This document shows, in pieces, positions 24,851-33,055 of a stretch of DNA of 64,000 nucleotides (its first letter is position 1; every line of letters starts with the position of its first letter). Made by a program: the position numbers and the translations under genes. This stretch comes from Dermacentor variabilis (lineage: Eukaryota; Arthropoda; Arachnida; Ixodida; Ixodidae): the NCBI RefSeq assembly GCF_050947875.1, contig NC_134577.1, positions 70,746,639 through 70,810,638 on the forward strand, given 5' to 3'. The notes under the pieces are model-generated. The model had not been told where the DNA came from, ran no database searches, and worked only from the letters and a program-made list of their open reading frames with translations.

Positions 24851-25609
24851 TTGTCGGTGAACGTATACCAGGATATTTTGGAGGGCCGTGGATACTGGAT
24901 TTGGTGGCCTTGGAGTTAACCGCTTTATTACATCTGGTCGCTGCTCACGTGGCCGCTTCGCGCGACTTTTAATTGCTGCGGGGGCCTTCTGTCTATGGCG
25001 TAACCGGTGCGAGGCAGTTGCCATGGGACGTCGTCACCGCGCTCTTTTTCCACTTATGGGGAGGCACTACTCTGAGCTACTGTCGTTTCTGTCGGAGGAG
25101 TTCTTCCTTGGAGAAGAAGAGTTCCTTCGACAGTGGTCATGTCGTTTCCTGTCGGTGGCTGATGGACGCGTATGGCTGAATTTTCGTCCAGCCTGGTTCT
25201 TGTAGCTAGACCATCAGAATTATTCATTTAATGCACATAGAATGCAGGTGCCCGTGATTTCTGTGTGTGTGTCCTCTCGTATACATGATCATTTCTGTAT
25301 ATACACATCTCGTGCACATCACTTCAAAATTGTGTAAAGTGTTCTATCACATCATCATTGTATATAACCATTGTGTACACTGTATATATTGAAAATCATT
25401 TTGTACATGTGGCATTTCGTTTATGTGTAACTGTGCCTTTCCGTGGGTATACGTGTTTATATGTTGGTGCGTGAGGACTCGGACACTACTTACGTTGACA
25501 ACGCGCTTTGTTTCGTTTCTTACATGTTATCGTCCGGGTGGAATCGTGCCGTGATTACGACTCAGTGTTCGTATCGTCTCTTGTCGAAATAAACTTTTTC
25601 TAAACACAC
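24851..25609. mobile_element. Insertion in repeat X resembling a solo LTR
   Basis: Compared with the other X copies, about 760 bp of unrelated sequence lies between the TCCATTGACGG-type block and the AAATTCATGCATTCTTCTGG block. It starts near TGTCGGTGAACG and ends ...AAACACACA, with a polyadenylation signal AATAAA at 25586-25591 shortly before the end, as in many LTRs. No matching second LTR, no internal region and no clean target duplication were found. It could equally be another kind of insertion. Confidence 0.4.
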
Positions 25610-25828
25610 AAATTCATGCATTCTTCTGGGCTTAACCGTTTAGCTATAATATCAGCGCGCTTTTCGTTACGCTGTATGTCGGGTCTTTCACTTTCCTTCA
25701 ATGCTATTCTTTATTCCTTCTTCTAGCCTTAACCCTTCCGCCATAATATAGTGCGTTTTTCCTACAGTACTGGCTCCACTGACATTGTACTAGGTCTAAC
25801 TTTCGTTGAATACTGGACATCACAAAAA

Positions 25829-26050
25829 TCATAGTATGGGATCTTACGGGCCAAACCACGATCTGATTATGAGGCACGCTGTAGTAGGGTACTCCGGAAA
25901 TTTGGACCACCTCGGGTTCTTTAACCTTTACCTAAATCTATGTACACGGGCCGTATCGCATTTCGCCCCCGTCGAAATGCGGCCACCATGGCCGGTATTC
26001 GATCCCGCGACCTTGTGCTGAGCAACCCAACACAATAGCAACCATGGCGG
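25829..26050 (-). mobile_element. Full-length tRNA-derived SINE
   Basis: On the minus strand this has the same layout as 40545-40782: a tRNA-like head with a B-box-like GGTCGCGGGATCGAATACC (about 26000-26018), a linker, a GGTTAAAGAACCCGAGG-type block and an end near CCCGTAAGATCC. Weak direct repeats (ATACTGGAC on the left, ATACTGAAC on the right) may be an eroded target duplication. Confidence 0.7.
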
Positions 26051-26204
26051 GCGATACTGAACGTCATTGATACTTCTGTGCTTAACTTATTGAGCATAGA
26101 GGTTAACTCCTGCGATATTTGGAGTACTGTGGATGTCTGTGAAATTCGCTGGAGACGTTCCTTTCGACATGCACATCAGCCAAATCTTTGAAATAGTGTA
26201 GTTG

Positions 26205-26385
26205 AGATAAATAAATATGGTGTTTTAAGTTCGGAATGCATGTTACGATTATGAGGCTCGCCCTACTGGGGGACACAGGAAATGTGGACCACCAGGTGCT
26301 CTTTAACATGCACCTAAATCTAAGTACAAAGGGTGTTTTCGCATTTCAGTCCCAAGAAATGCAGCGGCTGTGAGCAGGGTTGAGA
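26205..26385 (-). mobile_element. SINE-derived fragment
   Basis: The minus strand contains the CATGTTAAAGAGCACCTGGT block and the GTACTTAGATTTAGGTGCAT-like block of the tRNA-derived SINE, with an eroded head. It is equivalent in position to the pieces at 5386-5530 and 56641-56830, so it probably predates the spread of this part of repeat X. Confidence 0.6.
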
Positions 26386-26782
26386 GTGGCGCAGATATTT
26401 TTAGAAATAATTTCATGACGTATGTTACGTTTCGCCTACGACGCGCGGTATAGCCGGCGCGGATGCAACGGACGCCGGGGCTTCGTTCAAAGCGGCAGAC
26501 ATTTTGGCCCGTTCGGCGCCGCCGCTACGCCACCCCGCCAAGCGCGTCCAGGCATGTTCCAATGCCACGTGTCTTCGGTGTGCGTGTGTGTGTGTGTGCA
26601 TGTTGGTGCCCACGCTTGTCAAAGCGCGGCAGCCGGGGAGAGGAGCTCCCCCAACTGTGAGGCTAGGAGGTCTGATCGGCGCCGGCCCGGCGGATGCGTC
26701 ACCTACTCGTCCCAACGTGCCCGAGCGGCACAGTCACGTGCGCGTCTATAGAGGCGTTCCTTCTTGCCCTCAACTGCGAGAG

Positions 26783-26831
26783 TATAAAAGCAGCTGCCCC
26801 CGGACGCCGAGAGGCTCCGATTTCTTCAGTT
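26783..26831 (+). promoter_or_regulatory. LTR core promoter: TATA box and initiator-like motif
   Basis: TATAAAAG lies at 26783-26790. TCAGTT at 26826-26831 matches the arthropod initiator consensus, but at 45 bases from the TATA box it is further than the usual 30, so transcription may begin a little upstream (about 26813). The same motifs are present in the 3' LTR. Confidence 0.65.
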
Positions 26832-26896
26832 GAGTTACGTGCTCTCCCGTCTCTCCACTTCGGTCGACCTGACCGCCCGCTCTTTTACGATGCTAG

Positions 26897-26902
26897 AATA
26901 AA
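26897..26902 (+). terminator. Polyadenylation signal AATAAA in the 5' LTR
   Basis: A canonical hexamer about 148 bases before the LTR end. The equivalent hexamer in the 3' LTR, which would serve the element's own transcript, reads AATATA (32800-32805). Confidence 0.75.
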
Positions 26903-27044
26903 CAAGTTGTTCTGTTACCAGTCGACTCATGCTTTGCCGGGACCTTCGGATGCTTCCAGTGGTGCCCCAGGCCGCCAGGCCAACGCTACCCTTGGGGCTT
27001 GCGACCCAGGTGCAACAACGGGCGTCAGCGCTGAGGTTCCAACA

Positions 27045-27359
27045 ACTGTCTGCCAGCGGTGAGATCGCGACAACGGAGGCCAGCAGCGAAGATATGCAGT
27101 TGACTGTATGCTGAGCAGCACAACGACCATCCGGGAGCAGTGCAACGAGCCCTGTGTGATGACTGGTTGCCTGCAGCGGAACGACTGCGCTGAATTCTTG
27201 GCTGCGAGGTTTGGTGAGTGCGGGACTTTCTTCTTCTGAGTTTTGCCAGGCTTTTGTTAGTGTCAGAAACAGAGCTGGTAATTGTGGTTGTCGTTGCTGC
27301 CGGGTTAGTTTGCGGCAAGACAATAGTAGGCAGTAGAGAAAGCAGCATTCAGAGCAGCC
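27045..27359 (+). other. Leader between 5' LTR and gag-pol
   Basis: The leader holds the expected primer-binding position, but the sequence right after the LTR (ACTGTCTGCCAGCGG) does not begin with TGG, the usual complement of a tRNA CCA end. Minus-strand priming therefore is not explained by a standard tRNA match at the LTR edge. Short frames in the leader have no support. Confidence 0.6.
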
Positions 27360-30300
27360 ATGGATTTGAAGTCGTTGCGCAAACCGAAATTGCTGGAGCT
27401 TGCAAGAGAGTTGGGTCTGGATGTCTCAGACAAACTCAGAAAACCAGAACTGCTAAGGGCTATTCTTGAGTTAGAGGCTGAGGATGACGAGCTGTCGGAA
27501 TGCCTTGAGACCATTGAGGAGAGGGCAAAAAGACAGGAGCGCGAACTTAAAGAGCAAAAAGAGAAACAGGAGCGCGAACTTAAAGAACAAAAAGAGCGAG
27601 AGCAACAAGAGAAAAAAGAAGAGCGCGACCGTCAACACGCTTTGGAAATGAAGCGTCTTGAGGTAGAGATGGAACGCGCTCGTAATGGAAGTCAGGCACA
27701 CGGTGCAGGAGAACGAGTATCGTTCAAAATGACTCACCTGATGCGGCCGTTTAAGCTTGGAGAGGACATTGGTTTGTTCCTGGTTAACTTTGAGCGAACG
27801 TGCGAGAAGCAGGGGTTCTCTCGGGAAACGTGGCCACAGCGCTTGCTCACTTTGTTACCCGGCGAGGCGGCCGACGTAGTCGCTCGCTTGAATAGAGAGG
27901 AGGCAGAGGATTTCGACAAAGCGAAATCGAGTCTGCTAAAAAAGTACAGGCTGTCAGCGGAGGCGTTCCGTCGGAAGTTTCGGGAAAATGAGAAAGGCAG
28001 AAGTGAGTCATACACAGAGGTTGCGTACAGGCTTATGTCAAACATGCAGGAGTGGCTCAAAGAAGAGAAAGCGTTTGGTGACCACGAGAAAGTTCTGCAG
28101 TGTTTCGGGCTAGAACAGTTTTATAGTCGGTTACCTGAGAACGTGCGGTACTGGGTCTTGGATAGGCCAGACGTTAGTACAGTGGCTAAAGCCGCCGAGC
28201 TAGCCGAGGAGTTTGTGACGCGTCGGGCTCGCGGAGCTAAGGACGGTCAAAAGGGTGAATTTGGCTCCAAGTTTGAGAGGCCAAAGTTCACACCCATGAG
28301 AGCAAAGGGGAACACACGTAGTGCGGATGCGAGTGAAAGCAGTCCGACCGAACCTAAGGAGACGGCGGCAGCCGAAGCCGAACGCAGAAAGCGGTTCGAG
28401 ACGAGGCAAGCGCGCGTTTGTTATACGTGCCAGAAGCCGGGTCACTTTTCGGCGCAGTGTCCGGAAACAAAACCAAAAGTTGTGTTTTTGTCATTATGCA
28501 GCACTGACGAGAACATGAAGCTTCTCGAGCCTTACATGCGAGACCTCCTCGTGAACGGGAAAGAGTGCCGAGTGCTTCGCGATTCCGCAGCTACAATGGA
28601 TGTAGTTCACTCCTCTTACGTAGAACCCCATATGTTCACGGGCGAGTGCGCATGGATCAAGCAAGCCGTGGAAGCTCATAGCGTGTGTCTGCCCGTAGCA
28701 AAAGTGCTTATTGAAGGACCTTTCGGAGCACTTGAGACGGAGGCCGCAGTGTCATCTATGCTGCCCCCCCAGTACCCGTACCTATTTTCGAACAGGTCCG
28801 ATCACCTCCTGCGCGAGAAGGGGCTTTTGTTTGGTGAGGCTAGCGTTCAGGCCTTAACCAGATCGAAGGTTCGGGAGCTCGCTGCAAAGGCGGTAGTTGC
28901 GGGGCCGACGTTGTCAAACAATGAAAAAGGGTCAGAGGCGCAGCAAGCTGATATTCAGAGCACGCCCGAACTGAATAAAATTGAGTCTGTAACGTTAAAG
29001 GCACCAGATACTGGAGAGGAAATTCCCGATGCGGGAAAGTTAGAAGAGTTATCTGCAGATTTGCTCATCGCGCCTACGTCAGACGGACTTAATAGGTTGC
29101 TAAAAGTCAGCCGGTCGGCTTTGATAGCCGAGCAAAAGAAGGATGGCAGCCTAGAAAACATACGCTGCATTATCAAGGAAGGTATCGCCAAGAAAAATGC
29201 TCGCTTTGTGGAAAGAGGTGGGGTCCTGTACCGGAAGTATCTAGACCGCAGGGGAGTGGAGTTCGATCAGCTGATCGTGCCTCAGTGCTACCGTCAGGAT
29301 CTGTTGCGCTTGTCGCACGGGGGTTCGTGGTCCGGACACCTAGGAGTTAAGAAAACTAAGGACCGTCTCTTGCAAGAGTACTATTGGCCAGGGTGTTTTC
29401 GGGACGCAGACCATTTCGTGAGGACATGTGACACCTGTCAGCGGGTGGGCAAACCAGGGGACAAATCGAGGGCGCCGTTGAGATTGGTACCTATCATTAC
29501 GGAGCCTTTTAGACGGCTCGTTATTGATACAGTGGGACCTCTGCCGGTAACAGCCACGGGGTACAGACACATTTTGATTGTGATCTGCCCAGCGACAAAG
29601 TTCCCTGAAGCAGTGCCGCTTAAAGAACTCAGCTCAGTTGAGATAGTCAATGCACTACTGTCCATATTTGCGCGAGTTGGTTTTCCTGCGGAAATCCAAT
29701 CAGATCAGGGCACAGTGTTTACTAGCGCTTTGACGACAACTTTTCTCGAAAGGTGTGGGGTAAAGCTGCTACACAGCTCAGTGTACCACCCACAGTCGAA
29801 TTCCGTTGAGAAGCTCCACTCCGTCATGAAGCGCGTGTTGAGAGCATTGTGTTTTGAACATCAAACTGACTGGGAGCTGTGTCTGCCTGGGGTGATGTTT
29901 GCATTACGGACCGCGCCGCATGCGGCTACGGGGTTTTCGCCAGCTGAGCTGGTGTACGGTCGCTCGCTGCGGTCTTCGCTTCGCATGCTTCGAGAATCGT
30001 GGGAAGGCAGGGGCGACGACCCAGTCGTGGTGGAGTACGTGCTTAAGCTCCTCGAACGCTTAAGAAGGGCACAGGAGTTGTCAGGTGAAGCAATGGCAAA
30101 GGCCCAGCAGAGGGCCAAGGTTTATTATGATCGGACAGCCAGGGCCCGTCGTTTTGAGGTGGGCGATGAGGTCATGATATTGCGCACATCGCTAAAAAAC
30201 AAACTAGACGTGCAGTGGGAGGGCCCAGCACGAATTGTTCAAAAACTGTCGGACGTCAACTACGTGGTGAGTCTGCCAGGAAAGCGGAAAGCACAGCAAG

Positions 30301-31844
30301 TTTACCACTGTAATCTGCTCAAACCCTATAAACAACGGGAAGCAGTGGTGTGCATGATGGTAAACGTTCCTGAAGAGCTTCCGGTCGAGCTTCCGGGACT
30401 AGGCTCAGTGACGAACAGGAAAGACACCGATCAAGTCATTAGTGACTTAATCAGTAGAGCATCGCTGTCGCCTGAGCAGAAAATCGAACTACACCAGCTC
30501 TTACAAGAGTTTCAAGGTCTGTTCTCTGAGAGGCCTGGTAGGACTTCTGTCCTTACTCATGATATAGAACTTACCTCCCCAGAGCCATTACGATCCAAGG
30601 CGTACCGGGTGTCACCCCGCCAGAGCGATATTATGGAGGCTGAGGTAAAGAAAATGCTACAGCTCGGTGTTATTGAGGCTGGTGAGAGTGATTATACCTC
30701 CCCTTTGATTTTAGTTGAGGTACCGGGCAAGGAACCTCGTCCTTGCGTCGACTACCGCAGGCTTAATTCCATCACTAAGGATCAAATTTATCCGATCCCT
30801 AACATCGAGGAGCGCCTTGAGAAAGTTAGTAGCGCTCAGTTTATTTCCACCCTAGATCTTGTCAGGGGTTATTGGCAGGTTCCACTTACAGAAGAGGCTA
30901 GTAGGTATGCGGCGTTCATTTCACCAATGGGAACATTCCGTCCTAAAGTTTTGAGTTTTGGTTTGAAGAACGCGCCATACTGCTTTTCAAGCCTCATGGA
31001 TAAAGTGTTGCGGGGACAGCAAGAATTCGCTTTACCGTATCTAGACGACGTAGCGATATTCTCCTCATCCTGGTCTGAGCATATGGCACACTTGCGGGCA
31101 GTGCTAACCCGCCTGCGCGAAGCGGGCTTGACAGTCAAGGCTCCCAAGTGCCAGTTAGCACAGGCCGAGGTTGTCTACCTCGGTCACGTGATTGGTCGGG
31201 GTCGTTGCCGCCCCTCTGAAATAAAGGTGGCCGCTGTGCGAGACTTCCCGCAACCGCGCACGAAGACCGACATTCGGTCGTTCTTAGGTGTCGCCGGCTA
31301 CTATCAGAGGTACATCCCCAGGTACTCTGATATCGCGGCTCCCTTGACGGATGCTCTAAGAAAGACAGAGCCGCAAACAGTCGTCTGGGACGAGACAAAG
31401 GAAAGAGCTTTTAGCGCCCTAAAGAGTGCCCTAACAAGCCAGCCTGTGCTACGATCGCCAGACTATACAAAAGGGTTCGTTGTTCAGTGCGATGCTAGTG
31501 AGCGAGGCATGGGCGTTGTACTGTGCCAACGGGAAAATGGAGAAGTGGAACACCCCGTCCTGTATGCTAGTCGTAAGCTGACCAGTCGTGAGCAGGCGTA
31601 CAGCGCCACCGAGAAAGAGTGTGCGTGTCTCGTGTGGGCCGTTCAGAAATTGTCATGCTATCTAGCCGGCTCGAGGTTTATCATTGAGACGGATCACTGC
31701 CCTCTCCAATGGCTGCAGACCATCTCTCCCAAAAATGGCCGCCTCCTGCGCTGGAGCCTCGCTTTGCAACAATATTCCTTTGAGGTGCGTTACAAAAAGG
31801 GGAGTCTCAACGGTAACGCCGATGGCTTAAGTCGAAGCCCCTAA
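27360..31844 (+). CDS. gag-pol: Gag-pol polyprotein, single 1494-residue frame; integrase precedes reverse transcriptase
   Basis: The start ATG at 27360 follows a leader without another in-frame start. Residues 1-40 resemble a helix-extension-helix (SAP/HeH-like) motif, with LRKPKLLELARELGL repeated as LRKPELLRAIL. Residues about 45-115 are a charged coiled coil, followed by a gag region. A CCHC knuckle is at C354-C357-H362-C367. A protease-like motif is at D408 (RDSAAT, where D-S/T-G is usual). Integrase has H653, H660, C690, C693, then D723, D782 and E817, with a GPY/F-like segment around 935-985. Reverse transcriptase follows, with D1166 in motif A and YLDD at 1227-1230. RNase H has D1378 and D1445. 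The enzymes would copy element RNA to DNA and insert it. Domain types suggest Ty3/gypsy, while the order PR-IN-RT-RH is Ty1/copia-like, as in Gmr1-type elements. No frameshift or stop separates gag from pol, so how the Gag excess is made is unclear. Confidence 0.95.
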   Translation: MDLKSLRKPKLLELARELGLDVSDKLRKPELLRAILELEAEDDELSECLETIEERAKRQERELKEQKEKQERELKEQKEREQQEKKEERDRQHALEMKRLEVEMERARNGSQAHGAGERVSFKMTHLMRPFKLGEDIGLFLVNFERTCEKQGFSRETWPQRLLTLLPGEAADVVARLNREEAEDFDKAKSSLLKKYRLSAEAFRRKFRENEKGRSESYTEVAYRLMSNMQEWLKEEKAFGDHEKVLQCFGLEQFYSRLPENVRYWVLDRPDVSTVAKAAELAEEFVTRRARGAKDGQKGEFGSKFERPKFTPMRAKGNTRSADASESSPTEPKETAAAEAERRKRFETRQARVCYTCQKPGHFSAQCPETKPKVVFLSLCSTDENMKLLEPYMRDLLVNGKECRVLRDSAATMDVVHSSYVEPHMFTGECAWIKQAVEAHSVCLPVAKVLIEGPFGALETEAAVSSMLPPQYPYLFSNRSDHLLREKGLLFGEASVQALTRSKVRELAAKAVVAGPTLSNNEKGSEAQQADIQSTPELNKIESVTLKAPDTGEEIPDAGKLEELSADLLIAPTSDGLNRLLKVSRSALIAEQKKDGSLENIRCIIKEGIAKKNARFVERGGVLYRKYLDRRGVEFDQLIVPQCYRQDLLRLSHGGSWSGHLGVKKTKDRLLQEYYWPGCFRDADHFVRTCDTCQRVGKPGDKSRAPLRLVPIITEPFRRLVIDTVGPLPVTATGYRHILIVICPATKFPEAVPLKELSSVEIVNALLSIFARVGFPAEIQSDQGTVFTSALTTTFLERCGVKLLHSSVYHPQSNSVEKLHSVMKRVLRALCFEHQTDWELCLPGVMFALRTAPHAATGFSPAELVYGRSLRSSLRMLRESWEGRGDDPVVVEYVLKLLERLRRAQELSGEAMAKAQQRAKVYYDRTARARRFEVGDEVMILRTSLKNKLDVQWEGPARIVQKLSDVNYVVSLPGKRKAQQVYHCNLLKPYKQREAVVCMMVNVPEELPVELPGLGSVTNRKDTDQVISDLISRASLSPEQKIELHQLLQEFQGLFSERPGRTSVLTHDIELTSPEPLRSKAYRVSPRQSDIMEAEVKKMLQLGVIEAGESDYTSPLILVEVPGKEPRPCVDYRRLNSITKDQIYPIPNIEERLEKVSSAQFISTLDLVRGYWQVPLTEEASRYAAFISPMGTFRPKVLSFGLKNAPYCFSSLMDKVLRGQQEFALPYLDDVAIFSSSWSEHMAHLRAVLTRLREAGLTVKAPKCQLAQAEVVYLGHVIGRGRCRPSEIKVAAVRDFPQPRTKTDIRSFLGVAGYYQRYIPRYSDIAAPLTDALRKTEPQTVVWDETKERAFSALKSALTSQPVLRSPDYTKGFVVQCDASERGMGVVLCQRENGEVEHPVLYASRKLTSREQAYSATEKECACLVWAVQKLSCYLAGSRFIIETDHCPLQWLQTISPKNGRLLRWSLALQQYSFEVRYKKGSLNGNADGLSRSP

Positions 31845-32325
31845 CGTAGGAATCAGCCTCAAAATTGTTTGTTACTGATGTTTTTCTTCCTGAGGCAGGA
31901 TTTTTAACATATTGCTTTTGTGTAGTGTTTCAAAGTGATGATGTGCTTTCTAGTGCACTTTTCCAATTTGTGGACGCGTTTTGAGTGCTGCTAGACTACT
32001 GTAAGGAACTAGGCAGTGGTATAAAAGGGGAAAGAGCCTGGCAGGGCTTAGTGAAGGTTGTTTCGTGCTTGCTGACTGAGCGGTTGAGTTTCGGCTTAGT
32101 TCTACCGCTTGCCGGGAACGAGAACAAATATGTCAACTCTCCCGAAGTCACTTTGCAGTGTCCTGTGTGAACCTGAACGAGAGAACGAGGCCTTCTCTGT
32201 GCGCTGCGCTCAAGAAACGTCGAGGGACGCCCGACTTCGGTTATGAGCATCATCGAGCGACATCCCTCCGGACAGCGGATGCAGTCCCCTGACCATCGGG
32301 ATCTCCTTCCCCCGGCGGGGCGGTC
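31845..32325 (+). other. 3' noncoding region and polypurine tract of the LTR retrotransposon
   Basis: It contains no supported frame. A TATAAAAGGGG motif at 32020-32030 is unexplained. The last bases before the 3' LTR, GGCGGGGCGGTC (about 32314-32325), are the likely plus-strand primer (polypurine tract), though broken by pyrimidines. Confidence 0.65.
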
Positions 32326-32947
32326 TGTTACGTTTCGCCTACGACGCGCGGTATAGCCGGCGCGGATGCAACGGACGCCGGGGCTTCGTTCAAAGCGGCA
32401 GACATTTTGGCCCGTTCGGCGCCGCGGCTACGCCTCCCCGCCAAGCGCGTCCAGGCATGTTCCAATGCCACGTGTCTTCGATGTGCGTGTGTGTGTGTGT
32501 GCATGTTGGTGCCCACACTTGTCAAAGCGCGGCAGCCGGGGAGAGGAGCTCCCCCAACTGTGAGGCGAGGAGGTCTGAGCGGCGCCGGCCCGGCGGATGC
32601 GTCACCTACTCGTCCCAACGTCCCCGAGCGGCACAGTCACGTGCGCGTCTATAGAGGCGTTCCTTCTTGCCCTCAACTGCGAGAGTATAAAAGCAGCTGC
32701 CCCCGGACGCCGAGAGGCTCCGATTTCTTCAGTTGAGTTACGTGCTCTCCCGTCTCTCCACTTCGGTCGACCTGACCGCCCGCTCTTTTACGATGCTAGA
32801 ATATACAAGTTGTTCTGTTACCAGTCGACTCATGCTTTGCCGGGACCTTCGGATGCTTCCAGTGGTGCCCCAGGCCGCCAGGCCAACGCTACCCTTGGGG
32901 CTTGCGACCCAGGTGCAACAATGGGCGTCAGCGCTGAGGTTCCAACA
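32326..32947 (+). repeat. 3' LTR, 622 bp
   Basis: Same length and ends as the 5' LTR. By-eye differences are nine substitutions, including one that changes the polyadenylation hexamer to AATATA (32800-32805). The TATA box and initiator-like motif are retained. It is followed directly by the CGTA target duplication. Confidence 0.96.
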
Positions 32948-32951
32948 CGTA

Positions 32952-33055
32952 ATAGTTCTGCAGAAACCCGCAAGGTGGAGAGAAGTAATTAACAAAGGGA
33001 AAATGAGACATCCACGCATCCGTAGTAATTGCGATTTATTACATCTCACGGCAGC
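32952..33055 (-). mobile_element. SINE body interrupted by the LTR retrotransposon
   Basis: The minus strand carries the body seen at 43638-43947: the GGGTTTCTGCAGAACTATT end, TACTTCTCTCCACCTTGCGG and GTGGATGTCTCATTTTCCC-like blocks. The end of this SINE (...ATTACGTCA) is the LTR element's target, which explains the ATGACGTA to the left of 26423. The tRNA-like head is missing. Confidence 0.7.

Larger units (their letters stand above)
25610..26418. repeat. Repeat family X, copy 2, right end
   Basis: This resumes X (AAATTCATGCATTCTTCTGG, compare 5098-5240 and 56420-56540) and includes two SINE-derived pieces listed separately. It ends at the target site of the LTR retrotransposon. The TCTGTGAAATTCGCTGGAGA block at 26131 recurs at 5308 and 56570. 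Confidence 0.6.
26423..27044 (+). repeat. 5' LTR, 622 bp
   Basis: It begins TGTTACGTTTCGCC and ends GAGGTTCCAACA. It contains a CA/TG run (about 26584-26598), a TATA box, an initiator-like motif and a polyadenylation signal AATAAA at 26897-26902. It differs from the 3' LTR by nine substitutions and no indels. Frames in it on either strand are copies of those in the 3' LTR and are not genes. Confidence 0.96.
26419..32951 (+). mobile_element. Complete LTR retrotransposon with Ty3-type domains in Ty1-type order
   Basis: The element runs from 26423 to 32947 and is bracketed by the 4-bp duplication CGTA (26419-26422 and 32948-32951). Both 622-bp LTRs start TGTT and end AACA. The interior has a 315-bp leader, one 4485-bp gag-pol frame and a 481-bp 3' noncoding part ending in a GC-rich purine tract before the 3' LTR. 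The right flank is the body of a tRNA-derived SINE, and the left flank fits the same SINE end, so it inserted into or beside a SINE. LTR divergence of 9 in 622 counted by eye indicates a fairly recent insertion. The reading frame is open throughout, so it may be autonomous, apart from the concerns noted under the CDS and 3' LTR. Confidence 0.95.

Noticed and set aside
26425..27323. Several open frames in the 5' LTR and leader on both strands
   Set aside because: They recur in the 3' LTR and reflect GC-rich LTR sequence, not genes.
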